In this document: piece by piece, positions 51,888-59,465 of the stretch
Position numbering within the stretch: position 1 is the first letter of the stretch
Layout: each line of letters opens with the position of its first letter
Source of the DNA: an uncultured Lachnospiraceae bacterium
GTDB lineage: Bacteria; Bacillota; Clostridia; Lachnospirales; Lachnospiraceae
DNA: 64,000 bases
Reading direction: 5' to 3'
NCBI GenBank assembly: GCA_910577275.1
Contig: CAJTMW010000002.1
Span: 256,307-320,306 of the forward strand
Notes under the pieces: model-generated
The model's database searches: none
Told to the model about the DNA's origin: nothing
The model's input: only the letters and a program-made list of their open reading frames with translations
Made by a program: the position numbers and the translations under genes

Positions 51888-53000
51888 ATGGGAAAAGAGA
51901 AGGAAAGAAGGATGGAACATGCCAATCCATTATTAAGAGAAGCGGATAAAACAAACCGCTTTATCACAATTGGGGAAATTATGCTTCGGCTGACCCCTCC
52001 AAACTATGAGAAAATCCGTATGGCAACCAGCTTTGAAGCCAGTTACGGGGGAAGCGAGGCCAATATTGCCCTGGCCCTTGCAAACTTAGGCATTGACAGC
52101 ACCTTTTTTACGGTTGTTCCCAACAACAGCCTTGGCAAAAGCGCGGTGCGTATGCTAAGGAGCAGCGATGTTCACTGTACGCCGGTGATATTGAGCACGC
52201 CGGAGCAGACGCCCACCCACCGTATGGGAAGCTATTATCTGGAAACCGGTTTCGGAATCCGCGCAAGCAAGGTGACCTACGACAGGAAGCACAGCGCGAT
52301 TTCGGAATTTGATTTTGACACCGTTGATTTGGACAGCCTCCTTGAAGGGTATACCTGGCTTCATTTAAGCGGAATTACCCCGGCGCTTTCGCCCGGCTGC
52401 CAAAAACTGGTTTTAAACAGCCTGAAAACGGCGCAGAAAAAAGGAATAACGGTGAGCTTCGACGGAAATTTCCGAAGCAGTCTCTGGACATGGGAGGAAG
52501 CGAGGGACTTTTGCACACAATGTCTTCCTTATGTAAATGTGCTGATGGGTATTGAGCCTTATCATCTCTGGCGGGATGAAGGAGACCACAGCAAGGGCGA
52601 CGTGAAGGACAAGGTGCCGCTGCAGCCCAGCTATGAGCAGCAGGATGAAATTTTCGGGGCGTTCATAGAAAGATATCCGAATATTTCATGTATTGCAAGG
52701 CATGTGCGTTACGCCCACAGCGGGAGCGAAAACAGCCTGAAAGCCTTTATGTGGTACGAGGGTCATACTTTTGAAAGCAAGCTTTTTACTTTTAATATTC
52801 TGGACAGGGTAGGGGGCGGGGACGCCTTTGCCAGCGGACTGATTTACGCCATTATGAACGGTTACCGTCCCATGGATATTGTAAACTTTGCGGTGGCAAG
52901 CAGCGCCATCAAGCATACCATCCGCGGGGACGCCAATATCACGGATGATGTGGCGGCTATCCGCAATCTGATGAATATGAATTATGACATAAAAAGATAG
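51888..53000 (+). CDS. PfkB-family sugar kinase, KDG kinase-like
   Basis: 370 residues. Ribokinase fold beginning FITIGEIMLRLTPPNYEKI with YGGSEANIALALANLG, and the catalytic base in DRVGGGDAFASGLIY. These features, with FDGNFRSSLW, match 2-keto-3-deoxygluconate kinases, which feed uronate degradation into central metabolism. No other uronate genes lie near, so the substrate remains uncertain. The ATG is preceded by GGGGGTACACACAA; an alternative ATG is at 51912. Confidence 0.87.
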   Translation: MGKEKERRMEHANPLLREADKTNRFITIGEIMLRLTPPNYEKIRMATSFEASYGGSEANIALALANLGIDSTFFTVVPNNSLGKSAVRMLRSSDVHCTPVILSTPEQTPTHRMGSYYLETGFGIRASKVTYDRKHSAISEFDFDTVDLDSLLEGYTWLHLSGITPALSPGCQKLVLNSLKTAQKKGITVSFDGNFRSSLWTWEEARDFCTQCLPYVNVLMGIEPYHLWRDEGDHSKGDVKDKVPLQPSYEQQDEIFGAFIERYPNISCIARHVRYAHSGSENSLKAFMWYEGHTFESKLFTFNILDRVGGGDAFASGLIYAIMNGYRPMDIVNFAVASSAIKHTIRGDANITDDVAAIRNLMNMNYDIKR

Positions 53001-53010
53001 ATATAAGGCA

Positions 53011-53042
53011 GAGCCGACGCCCATACAGGGCGCCGGCTCTTA
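53011..53042. terminator. terminator between the sugar kinase and the DAHP synthase
   Basis: GAGCCGACGCCC pairs with GGGCGCCGGCTC (one mismatch) around ATACA. A second hairpin, GGCAGGGGAGG/CCTCTGCCC near 53102-53132, lies just past the end of the minus-strand gene. Confidence 0.75.
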
Positions 53043-53140
53043 ATTATGGCAGGGGCGCACAGCGGAAATTGCCGCCGGGGAAACGTGCGTCCAGCGCGGC
53101 GGGCAGGGGAGGGGAAACTTTCCTCTGCCCGATTGGATTG

Positions 53141-54169
53141 TTATTCATATTCTGCAATATCATAAATCAGCCGTTTGGAGTCCTCCCAGCCAAGACAGGG
53201 GTCGGTGATGGATTTGCCGTAAATACCTCCGCCGATTTTCTGGCAGCCTTCTTCAATGTAGCTTTCAATCATAACGCCCTTTACCAGATTATGGATGTCG
53301 GGATTCAGCTTGCGGCTGTGCATGACTTCCTTTACAATACGGATTTGCTGTTCAAACTGCTTGTTGGAATTGCTGTGGTTGGTATCAATCACGGCGGCCG
53401 GATTTTTTAATTCTCTCTCATTGTAAAGCTCAAGAAGGAGGTTCAAATCCTCGTAGTGGTAGTTGGGAAGATTCCCGCCGTGCTTGTTGGTGGCGCCCCG
53501 CAGAACCGTGTGAGCCAGGTCGTTTCCGTTTGTTTTGGATTCCCATCCTCTGTAAATAAAGGAATGGGGATGCTGGGCAGCGTACACGGAGTTGAGCATA
53601 ACGGTTAAATTCCCGCTGGTGGGGTTTTTCATACCGGCAGGCACATCAAAACCGCTGGCAACGATTCTGTGCTGCTGGTCCTCCACGGAGCGGGCCCCGA
53701 TTGCAACATAGGATAAAATATCCGATACATAGCCCCAGTTGTCTGGATAAAGCATTTCGTCGGCGGCGGTAAGGCCGGATTCCTCAATTGCCCTGATATG
53801 CATTTTCCGCATGGCGATAAGGCCGGTTAAGAAATCGGCTTTCTGTTCGGGATTGGGCTGATGGACGATTCCCTTGTACCCTTCCCCGGTGGTGCGCGGT
53901 TTATTGGTGTAAATGCGGGGAATCAGTATCAGCTTGTCTTTTACTTTTTCGTTTACCTTTGCAAGCCGGGACACATAATCGCAGACAGCGTCCTCGTTGT
54001 CCGCCGAACAGGGACCAATAATTACAAGGAATTTCCTGCTCTGCCCGGTGATAACGCTGCGAATTTCCGCATCCCTTTTTGCTTTCAGCTCAATCAGCTT
54101 TGGCGGAACGGGATGAAGGGTTCTTATTTTTTCCGGTGTCGGAAGTAATTTCGTTAATTCAATTGGCAT
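53141..54169 (-). CDS. aroF: 3-deoxy-7-phosphoheptulonate synthase (DAHP synthase, AroG type)
   Basis: First step of the shikimate pathway, joining phosphoenolpyruvate and erythrose 4-phosphate. 342 residues on the minus strand. Family type I-alpha: VIIGPCSADNEDA, RIYTNKPRTTGEGYKG, RGWESKTNGNDL-type RGATN, and DTNHSNSNK metal/substrate motifs. The start is set by AAGGAGGAGTACATT. It has its own promoter and diverges from hisS. Confidence 0.95.
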   Translation of the reverse strand: MPIELTKLLPTPEKIRTLHPVPPKLIELKAKRDAEIRSVITGQSRKFLVIIGPCSADNEDAVCDYVSRLAKVNEKVKDKLILIPRIYTNKPRTTGEGYKGIVHQPNPEQKADFLTGLIAMRKMHIRAIEESGLTAADEMLYPDNWGYVSDILSYVAIGARSVEDQQHRIVASGFDVPAGMKNPTSGNLTVMLNSVYAAQHPHSFIYRGWESKTNGNDLAHTVLRGATNKHGGNLPNYHYEDLNLLLELYNERELKNPAAVIDTNHSNSNKQFEQQIRIVKEVMHSRKLNPDIHNLVKGVMIESYIEEGCQKIGGGIYGKSITDPCLGWEDSKRLIYDIAEYE

Positions 54170-54201
54170 AATGTACTCCTCCTTAGGTAATAACCTCGTA
54201 C

Positions 54202-54230
54202 ATTATAATACACAGGAGCGGCAGGCGCAA
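54202..54230 (-). promoter_or_regulatory. candidate promoter of the DAHP synthase gene
   Basis: On the minus strand, TTGCGC (54225-54230) and TATAAT (54202-54207) with a 17-base spacer, about 30 bases before the start codon. Confidence 0.65.
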
Positions 54231-54249
54231 GAAAAAGACATATGCGGGC

Positions 54250-54278
54250 TTGTATTATCCCCGGAAAAAGTGTAAAAT
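54250..54278 (+). promoter_or_regulatory. candidate hisS promoter
   Basis: TTGTAT at 54250-54255 and TAAAAT at 54273-54278 with a 17-base spacer. The transcript would begin near 54286 and run through structured element copy C. Confidence 0.65.
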
Positions 54279-54305
54279 TTACAAAGTATAAATCTGCGGA
54301 ACAGG

Positions 54306-54405
54306 AATCAGCAGATGTGTGGACAGTGCACGGAAGGATTTGCGGATGAAAAGCAGCCGAAAATCTTTCCAGACCAGGGTGTACTGGAAGCACATCTGCG
54401 GAACT
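54306..54405 (+). promoter_or_regulatory. structured leader element, copy C (before hisS)
   Basis: P1 is GCAGATGTG 54311-54319 with CACATCTGC 54391-54399, perfect 9 bp. A 4x4 internal loop (TGGA/GAAG) follows. P2 is CAGTGCAC 54324-54331 with GTGTACTG 54379-54386 (one G-U pair). P3 is 54332-54345 (GGAAGGATTTGCGG) with 54357-54370 (.. ATCTTTCC), one mismatch. An 8-nt 3' bulge AGACCAGG lies at 54371-54378. GCGGAAC at 54398-54404 is followed by GGAGG seven bases later. It has no T-box sequence. Confidence 0.78.
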
Positions 54406-54421
54406 TAAATGGAGGAACGAT

Positions 54422-55678
54422 ATGGGACTGAGTAAAAAACCGGTAACCGGTATGAAGGATATTCTCCCGGAGGAGATGAAACTCCGGGATTACGTGATTG
54501 GCGTGATTAAGGAAACTTATGGGAAATTCGGGTTTCTGCCTATTGAAACGCCCTGCGTGGAAAATATAGAAAATTTAAGCAATAAGCAGGGCGGTGAAAA
54601 TGAAAAGCTGATTTTCAAGATTTTAAAGCGGGGGGAAAAGCTGAATCTGGAAACCGCGCAAAGCGAAAAGGATTTGGTGGACGGCGGGCTGCGGTACGAT
54701 TTGACGGTGCCTCTTGTGCGCTTTTACTCCAATCATGCGAACGAGCTGCCAAGCCCTTTCAAGGCGCTTCAAATGGGAAATGTATGGCGGGCGGACAGGC
54801 CACAGAGGGGACGTTACCGTCAGTTTATGCAGTGCGACATCGATATTCTGGGAGAGCCCTCCAATTTGGCGGAAATCGAGCTGATTCTCGCCACTACCAC
54901 CACTCTCGGGAAGCTGGGTTTTAAAAACTTCCAGATTAGGATTAACGAGAGGCGGATTTTAAAGGCCATGGCGGCCTACAGCGGCTTTTCGGAAGAAGAC
55001 TATGACAGTGTGTTTATCACATTGGATAAGATGGATAAAATCGGACTTTCCGGCGTGGAGGCGGAGCTTTTTTCAAACGGCTTTGAAAAGGAATGTGTGG
55101 ATAAATATCTTGCGCTGTTTCAGGGAATGGAGCAGGCGCCGGACGGCCTTACCTATCTTGCAGATGCGCTGGGGGATTTTCTGGACGCTGAGGTGAAGGA
55201 AAGCTTACAGGAGATTATGGACAGCGTAGGGGCGACGAAGAGCTCGGATTTTGCCCTTGTTTTTGACCCTACGCTGGTAAGAGGAATGTCCTATTACACG
55301 GGAACGATTTTTGAGGTCGCCATGCCTGAATTTGGCGGGAGCTGCGGTGGCGGCGGAAGGTACGATAAGATGGTGGGCAAGTTTACGGGAAACGATGTCC
55401 CGGCCTGCGGCTTTTCCATCGGCTTCGAGAGGATTATACTGCTTCTTATGGAAAGCGGCTTCCAGATTCCGGCGCAGCCCAAGGTTGCCTATCTTCTGGA
55501 AAAGGGGCTACCGGGGGACGAGCTCTGCCGGGTGATTGCGAGGGCCCAGGAGGAGAGAGCAAAGGGCAGTCAGGTTCTTGTGGTTCGGATGAACAAGAAC
55601 AAAAAGTTCCAGAAGGAGCAGCTGCAAAAGGAAGGCTATGGGGAGTTCCGGGAGTTTTACAAAAATCCCCTTAAATGA
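54422..55678 (+). CDS. hisS: histidyl-tRNA synthetase
   Basis: Charges tRNA-His. 418 residues, class II. Motif 1 surrounds GFLPIETPCVENIE, motif 2 is VWRADRPQRGRYRQFMQCD, the histidine loops are LVRGMSYYTGTIFEVA and GGGGRYDKM, and motif 3 is GFSIGFERI. A short anticodon-binding domain ends the protein. GGAGG precedes the ATG. In many Firmicutes aspS follows hisS, but here a phosphopantetheinyl transferase gene does. The leader carries element copy C. Confidence 0.97.
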   Translation: MGLSKKPVTGMKDILPEEMKLRDYVIGVIKETYGKFGFLPIETPCVENIENLSNKQGGENEKLIFKILKRGEKLNLETAQSEKDLVDGGLRYDLTVPLVRFYSNHANELPSPFKALQMGNVWRADRPQRGRYRQFMQCDIDILGEPSNLAEIELILATTTTLGKLGFKNFQIRINERRILKAMAAYSGFSEEDYDSVFITLDKMDKIGLSGVEAELFSNGFEKECVDKYLALFQGMEQAPDGLTYLADALGDFLDAEVKESLQEIMDSVGATKSSDFALVFDPTLVRGMSYYTGTIFEVAMPEFGGSCGGGGRYDKMVGKFTGNDVPACGFSIGFERIILLLMESGFQIPAQPKVAYLLEKGLPGDELCRVIARAQEERAKGSQVLVVRMNKNKKFQKEQLQKEGYGEFREFYKNPLK

Positions 55679-56469
55679 GGCGGCAAATGATTACGGTATA
55701 CTACAGAAAGGTGTTTCCCTTGCAAAAGGAAGACACCTTTTCGCGGATAAGCCCCTGCGGGGGCATGGGGGCGGCGGATATTCCCCTGACAGAAAAACTG
55801 GATGAGGGCAGGAGGCAAAAGCTTCTCCGGCTCAGGAATGAAAAAGCCCGGGCAAGAGAGCTTACGGCAGGCATTCTTCTTCACGACGCTCTGTGCAGCC
55901 GGCTTGGGCTTTCTTCGGCGGATACGCCGCCCTTTGCCATAGCGTATGAGGAAAAGGGCAAGCCTTATCTGTCAGGGCGGGAGGATATTTGCTTTAATAT
56001 TTCCCATTCAGGGGATTATGTGTGCGTCGCCGTTTCGTCGCTGCCGGTCGGGATAGATATACAGGAAAATCCGGGGAAACAGAGCGCGGCTGTTTATGGT
56101 GAATGTCCGACCGGGGACAGCCGGTATACGACCGGCGGCCAGGAAGAAATATATAGAAAGGAAAGGAAAATCGCAGAGCGTTTTTATACAGCTTCTGATA
56201 GAAAGTACCTTGCCTTATGCGGGAAGGAGTACGGGGATTTATTTTACCGGATGTGGAGCATCAAGGAAAGCTATATCAAGCTTACCGGCGAGGGAATGAG
56301 CAAAGGGCTTTCCGGCTTTGAAATTGACTGGAATGAGCGGAGAATTCTGGACACGGAAAGCCGGCAGACAGCCGCTTATTTTTGGGAATGGCGGGGGATA
56401 GAAAATTACAGCCTCTGCGTCAGCGCGTGCACTCCTCAAAGGGTTGTGTGGGAGAAAATGGAAACGTAA
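55675..56469 (+). CDS. 4'-phosphopantetheinyl transferase (Sfp type)
   Basis: Transfers phosphopantetheine from CoA to carrier proteins of fatty acid, polyketide or peptide synthases. 264 residues. Motifs: YLSGREDICFNISHSGDYVC (CoA contact), VGIDIQE (Mg ligand), and WSIKESYIKLTGEG (the WxxKE catalytic stretch). A segment of about 35 residues (around 135-170, with GGQEEIYRKERKIAERF) is longer than in Sfp. The ATG overlaps the hisS stop by 3 bases. No carrier-protein gene is in the window. Confidence 0.9.
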   Translation: MRRQMITVYYRKVFPLQKEDTFSRISPCGGMGAADIPLTEKLDEGRRQKLLRLRNEKARARELTAGILLHDALCSRLGLSSADTPPFAIAYEEKGKPYLSGREDICFNISHSGDYVCVAVSSLPVGIDIQENPGKQSAAVYGECPTGDSRYTTGGQEEIYRKERKIAERFYTASDRKYLALCGKEYGDLFYRMWSIKESYIKLTGEGMSKGLSGFEIDWNERRILDTESRQTAAYFWEWRGIENYSLCVSACTPQRVVWEKMET

Positions 56470-56581
56470 ATCTGCTGAAAAACCGCTTTCCGGGCAAAAT
56501 ACTACTGAAAATACTTCCTTTTTACCTGAAAGTAGTATTTCTTTCCAGATGCTTTGACACTACAATACAGGTGAACCAAAA

Positions 56582-56623
56582 AACAGCGGAGCCAAATGTA
56601 CTGGGAAAGGCGAAGCGGAATTT
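56582..56623 (+). promoter_or_regulatory. core-deleted copy D of the leader element
   Basis: CAGC GGA GCC at 56584-56593 pairs with GGC GAA GCGG at 56609-56618. Between them only AAAT GTACTGG GAAA remains, i.e. the 3' side of P2 without its partner and without P3. GCGGAA is followed by GGAGGG 13 bases later, as in the full copies. Confidence 0.6.
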
Positions 56624-56641
56624 GAGATAAGGAGGGAAAAT

Positions 56642-57097
56642 ATGTATCTATTATCAATTGCATGCGTTATTTTAATGACCGGGGTTCTGGGATTTGTATC
56701 GGGAATGGATGTGGGAAACTTATTTGACGGTATATCCCTGCTGCTTCTGTTACTGTTTTTGATTCCCATGCTGGTTTCGGGAGGGCTTCTTAAGGATTTC
56801 AACAATGCCTTCCGACTTGGAATCGGGAAACGGCAGCCTGCCAGTCTGATGGAATTAAAACGGGCAAAGGAGGCGGTGAGCCTGGCGATTAAGGTGTCAA
56901 TGGCCGCATCGACTTTCATCGGAGTCATGTCGTCGGCGCTTGTCCTGTTTGTGGTGGATGATTTGGCGAGCCTTGGCCCCAGCATGGCGGTGTCGTTGAT
57001 TGTACTGATTTACGGTATGGGGCTGGTTTTGATTTTGCTGCCGCTAAAGTCCAGACTCAATTTAAAAATCCAGGAATTTATCAATGAAAAGGAATAG
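56642..57097 (+). CDS. small membrane protein, MotA/TolQ-like N-terminal pattern
   Basis: 151 residues with about four membrane helices (near 2-18, 27-45, 82-105 and 115-135). The segment GMDVGNLFDGISLLLLLLFL resembles the start of MotA-type motility proteins, but the plug and stator regions are missing, so I call it only MotA-like. AAGGAGGG precedes the ATG. The membrane LuxR-type gene starts 12 bases after it, so the two are an operon. Confidence 0.65.
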   Translation: MYLLSIACVILMTGVLGFVSGMDVGNLFDGISLLLLLLFLIPMLVSGGLLKDFNNAFRLGIGKRQPASLMELKRAKEAVSLAIKVSMAASTFIGVMSSALVLFVVDDLASLGPSMAVSLIVLIYGMGLVLILLPLKSRLNLKIQEFINEKE

Positions 57098-57108
57098 GGG
57101 GATTCCCT

Positions 57109-57786
57109 GTGAAAAAGGTGGTAAAGAGTCTGACGGCAGTCGGTATTTATCTGCTTGCGCTTTGTGTTATATTAAATACGAAAGCCGCTTTGCTGTTCAG
57201 CCCAAAGCATATCGGGATGTTCCTTTTAGGCTGTCTGATTTTATGTCTGCCTTATTTTGAAAAGAAAAACAGTCCCTCCGACTGGCGGGCGATTTTCAAA
57301 AATAATGCCATGATGGCCGGAGGACTGGAAACCTTTATGCTTATATTTGTAGGCATGAGCCGGAATGGGCTTATGCCTGCGGATGCCTTTTCAGAGATAG
57401 CGCTCGGCATGCGCCCTTTGTTTTACGGTTTTATCTGTTATGCGGTTTTGAGAGACGGGGAAGGGCGCAGAGTCGGAGAGGGGCAGAAGGAACGGAAGGC
57501 GGCAGGCGATAAGACGCAGGGGGCGGCAGCCGGAGGGGTGCAGAGGGCGGAAGGCGACGAGGCGCTCAGGGAAGAAGGCGAAACGCTTAAGGAGGCGGAA
57601 GCAGTCCCGAAGCATGATTTTTCGAGTCTGACGCGTCAGGAGAAATGTGTGGCGGAGCTCATTGCAAGGGGCCTCACCAACCGGGAAATCGGAGAGGAGC
57701 TTTGTATATCCGAGACTACTGTCAAAAAGCATGTGTCCAATATTTTTGAAAAGCTTGGTATCAGCAGCCGGAAAGAGCTGCGGTGA
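57109..57786 (+). CDS. membrane-anchored LuxR-type transcription regulator
   Basis: 225 residues. Three or four hydrophobic segments in the first 110 residues, then a Gly/Glu/Arg-rich linker of about 50 residues (low-complexity purine-rich DNA), then a C-terminal LuxR/FixJ helix-turn-helix (LTRQEKCVAELIARGLTNRE, then CISETTVKKHVSNIFEKLGI). The DNA-binding part would be tethered to the membrane. The start is GTG at 57109 after AGGGGG. It precedes an OmpR regulator gene by 16 bases and may control the same genes. Confidence 0.8.
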   Translation: MKKVVKSLTAVGIYLLALCVILNTKAALLFSPKHIGMFLLGCLILCLPYFEKKNSPSDWRAIFKNNAMMAGGLETFMLIFVGMSRNGLMPADAFSEIALGMRPLFYGFICYAVLRDGEGRRVGEGQKERKAAGDKTQGAAAGGVQRAEGDEALREEGETLKEAEAVPKHDFSSLTRQEKCVAELIARGLTNREIGEELCISETTVKKHVSNIFEKLGISSRKELR

Positions 57787-57802
57787 AAGGGGACGGAACG
57801 CA

Positions 57803-58465
57803 TTGAAGACAATCTTAATCATTGACGATGATGTGAATATAGGAAACATGCTTGAAGAAATACTGAAAAAGGAGGGCTTCGGCGTCCTGAGGGCCTATTC
57901 CGGGACGGAAGCCCTGCTTCTGCTTTCACAAATCCGGCCGGATTTGATTTTGCTCGATTTGATGCTGCCGGGGTTAAACGGGGAAGAGCTTTTGCCTCAG
58001 ATTAAGGAAATTCCGGTGATTGTGGTCAGCGCAAAGGTGGGAATTGATGAAAAGGTGGAGCTTTTAACGGGCGGGGCGGTGGATTATGTCACGAAGCCCT
58101 TTGACACCAGAGAGCTTGTTGCCAGAATCCGCGTCCATTTGCGGGAAAATGTATCCGGCTCCGGCGTGCGCCTTTCTTTTGCGGATATTGTGATGGAGAC
58201 GGATATCCGCAGAGTTTGCGTAAGGGGCAGTCAGATAAGGCTTACGCGCACGGAATACGCGATTTTAAAGCTTCTTTTGCTGAATCCCTCCCGGGTGGTT
58301 ACCAAATCGGCAATACTGGATAAAATCAGCGAGGACACGCCGGACTGCATGGAAAGTTCCTTAAAGGTACACATCAGCAATCTTCGTAAAAAGCTCCGGG
58401 AGGCGTCGGGGAAAGATTATATTGAGGCGGTGTGGGGAATCGGTTTTAAGCTGAAGGAGGAATAA
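57803..58465 (+). CDS. OmpR-family response regulator of the ABC exporter module
   Basis: 220 residues. The receiver has IIDDD, phosphoacceptor Asp in LLDLMLPGLNGE and Lys in YVTKPFD; the winged-helix part is about 125-218 (RTEYAILKLLLLNPSRVVTK, then SLKVHISNLRKKL). The start is a TTG at 57803 after AAAGGGG, giving the conserved MKTILIIDDD; the open frame extends further upstream over the LuxR gene. Its kinase partner is at 60.4 kb and its likely target is the ABC promoter at 58.5 kb. Confidence 0.92.
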   Translation: MKTILIIDDDVNIGNMLEEILKKEGFGVLRAYSGTEALLLLSQIRPDLILLDLMLPGLNGEELLPQIKEIPVIVVSAKVGIDEKVELLTGGAVDYVTKPFDTRELVARIRVHLRENVSGSGVRLSFADIVMETDIRRVCVRGSQIRLTRTEYAILKLLLLNPSRVVTKSAILDKISEDTPDCMESSLKVHISNLRKKLREASGKDYIEAVWGIGFKLKEE

Positions 58466-58480
58466 TCATCTTTACCGTAT

Positions 58481-58526
58481 CTTAACCCTTTCCTTAACCG
58501 CTTTCTTAACTTTTTTCTCTTATAAT
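58481..58526 (+). promoter_or_regulatory. ABC exporter promoter with three CTTAAC repeats
   Basis: CTTAACC at 58481 and 58493 and CTTAACT at 58505 form direct repeats 12 bases apart; the last ends 10 bases before a perfect TATAAT at 58521-58526, where a -35 should be. This is how OmpR/PhoB-type regulators bind and activate. Confidence 0.75.
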
Positions 58527-58550
58527 GTGAGCACAAAGGAGGTTAGAGTG

Positions 58551-59465
58551 ATGGAATATGTTCTTACAACCAATGCTTTGTGTAAGCATTATAAAAATTT
58601 TAAAGCCCTGAACGGACTTTCCATGCATGTGCCCAAGGGGGCGATTTATGGATTCGTGGGGAAAAACGGCGCCGGAAAAACCACCCTTATCCGGCTGATA
58701 TGCGGGCTGCAGCCGGCCACCGGCGGCGAGTTTACCCTGTACGGCGTAAAGGGGACGGACAGGGAGATAGGAAAAGCCAGGCGCAGGATGGGAGCCGTGG
58801 TGGAGACGCCGTCGTTGTATCTGGATATGACGGCAAGGGATAATTTAAGGCAGCAGTACCGGATTTTGGAGCTTCCCTCCTGTGAGGGGATGGAGGAGCT
58901 TTTAAATCTGGTGGGACTCGGCGATGTGGGAAGGAAGAAGGTAAGGCATTTTTCCCTTGGAATGCGCCAGCGGCTGGGAATTGCCGTAGCCCTTGCGGGA
59001 GACCCGGATTTTCTGGTGCTGGACGAGCCGGTGAACGGCCTTGACCCTCAGGGGATTATTGAAATCAGGGAGCTGATTTTAAAGCTGAACAGGGAGCGGC
59101 AGATAACCGTGCTTGTTTCCAGCCATATTCTGGGCGAGCTTTCGAAAATCGCCACCTGCTACGGATTCATTGACAGAGGCGTGCTGGTAAAAGAAATCAG
59201 CGCCGGGGAGCTTTTGCGGGAATGCCGCAAGTGTCTTTGCCTTGAGGTCAGCGACACAAGGGCGCTTGCGCGGGTTTTGGACGGCATGGGAATGGAATAT
59301 ACAGTTCTTTCGGATAACAGGGCGGATATTTACGGCGAACCGGAGATTACCGCACTGGTGATGGCGCTGAATGAGCAGGGATGCCGGATGATTTCTGCAA
59401 AGGAGCGGGAAGAAAGCCTGGAGAGCTATTATATGAGTATCGTGGGAGGTGGGGAGAATGAATAA
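58551..59465 (+). CDS. ABC transporter ATP-binding protein (lantibiotic-resistance type)
   Basis: 304 residues. Walker A GKNGAGKTT, signature LSGGQ replaced by FSLGMRQRLGIA, Walker B FLVLDEPVNGLDP, H-loop SSHIL. The BcrA/NisF/CprA-like class of single ATPase exporters. The ATG at 58551 follows AAAGGAGGTTAGAGTG. It overlaps the permease gene by 8 bases. Confidence 0.93.
   Translation: MEYVLTTNALCKHYKNFKALNGLSMHVPKGAIYGFVGKNGAGKTTLIRLICGLQPATGGEFTLYGVKGTDREIGKARRRMGAVVETPSLYLDMTARDNLRQQYRILELPSCEGMEELLNLVGLGDVGRKKVRHFSLGMRQRLGIAVALAGDPDFLVLDEPVNGLDPQGIIEIRELILKLNRERQITVLVSSHILGELSKIATCYGFIDRGVLVKEISAGELLRECRKCLCLEVSDTRALARVLDGMGMEYTVLSDNRADIYGEPEITALVMALNEQGCRMISAKEREESLESYYMSIVGGGENE

Noticed and set aside
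54286..54421. T-box riboswitch before hisS
   Set aside because: An aminoacyl-tRNA synthetase leader made this the first idea, but there is no AGGGUGGNACCGCG-like T-box sequence, no terminator/antiterminator pair and the same fold occurs before non-synthetase genes.
57460..57600. G/A-rich low-complexity tract as a mobile or CRISPR-like repeat
   Set aside because: It codes in frame for the linker of the membrane LuxR protein and shows no regular repeat unit.
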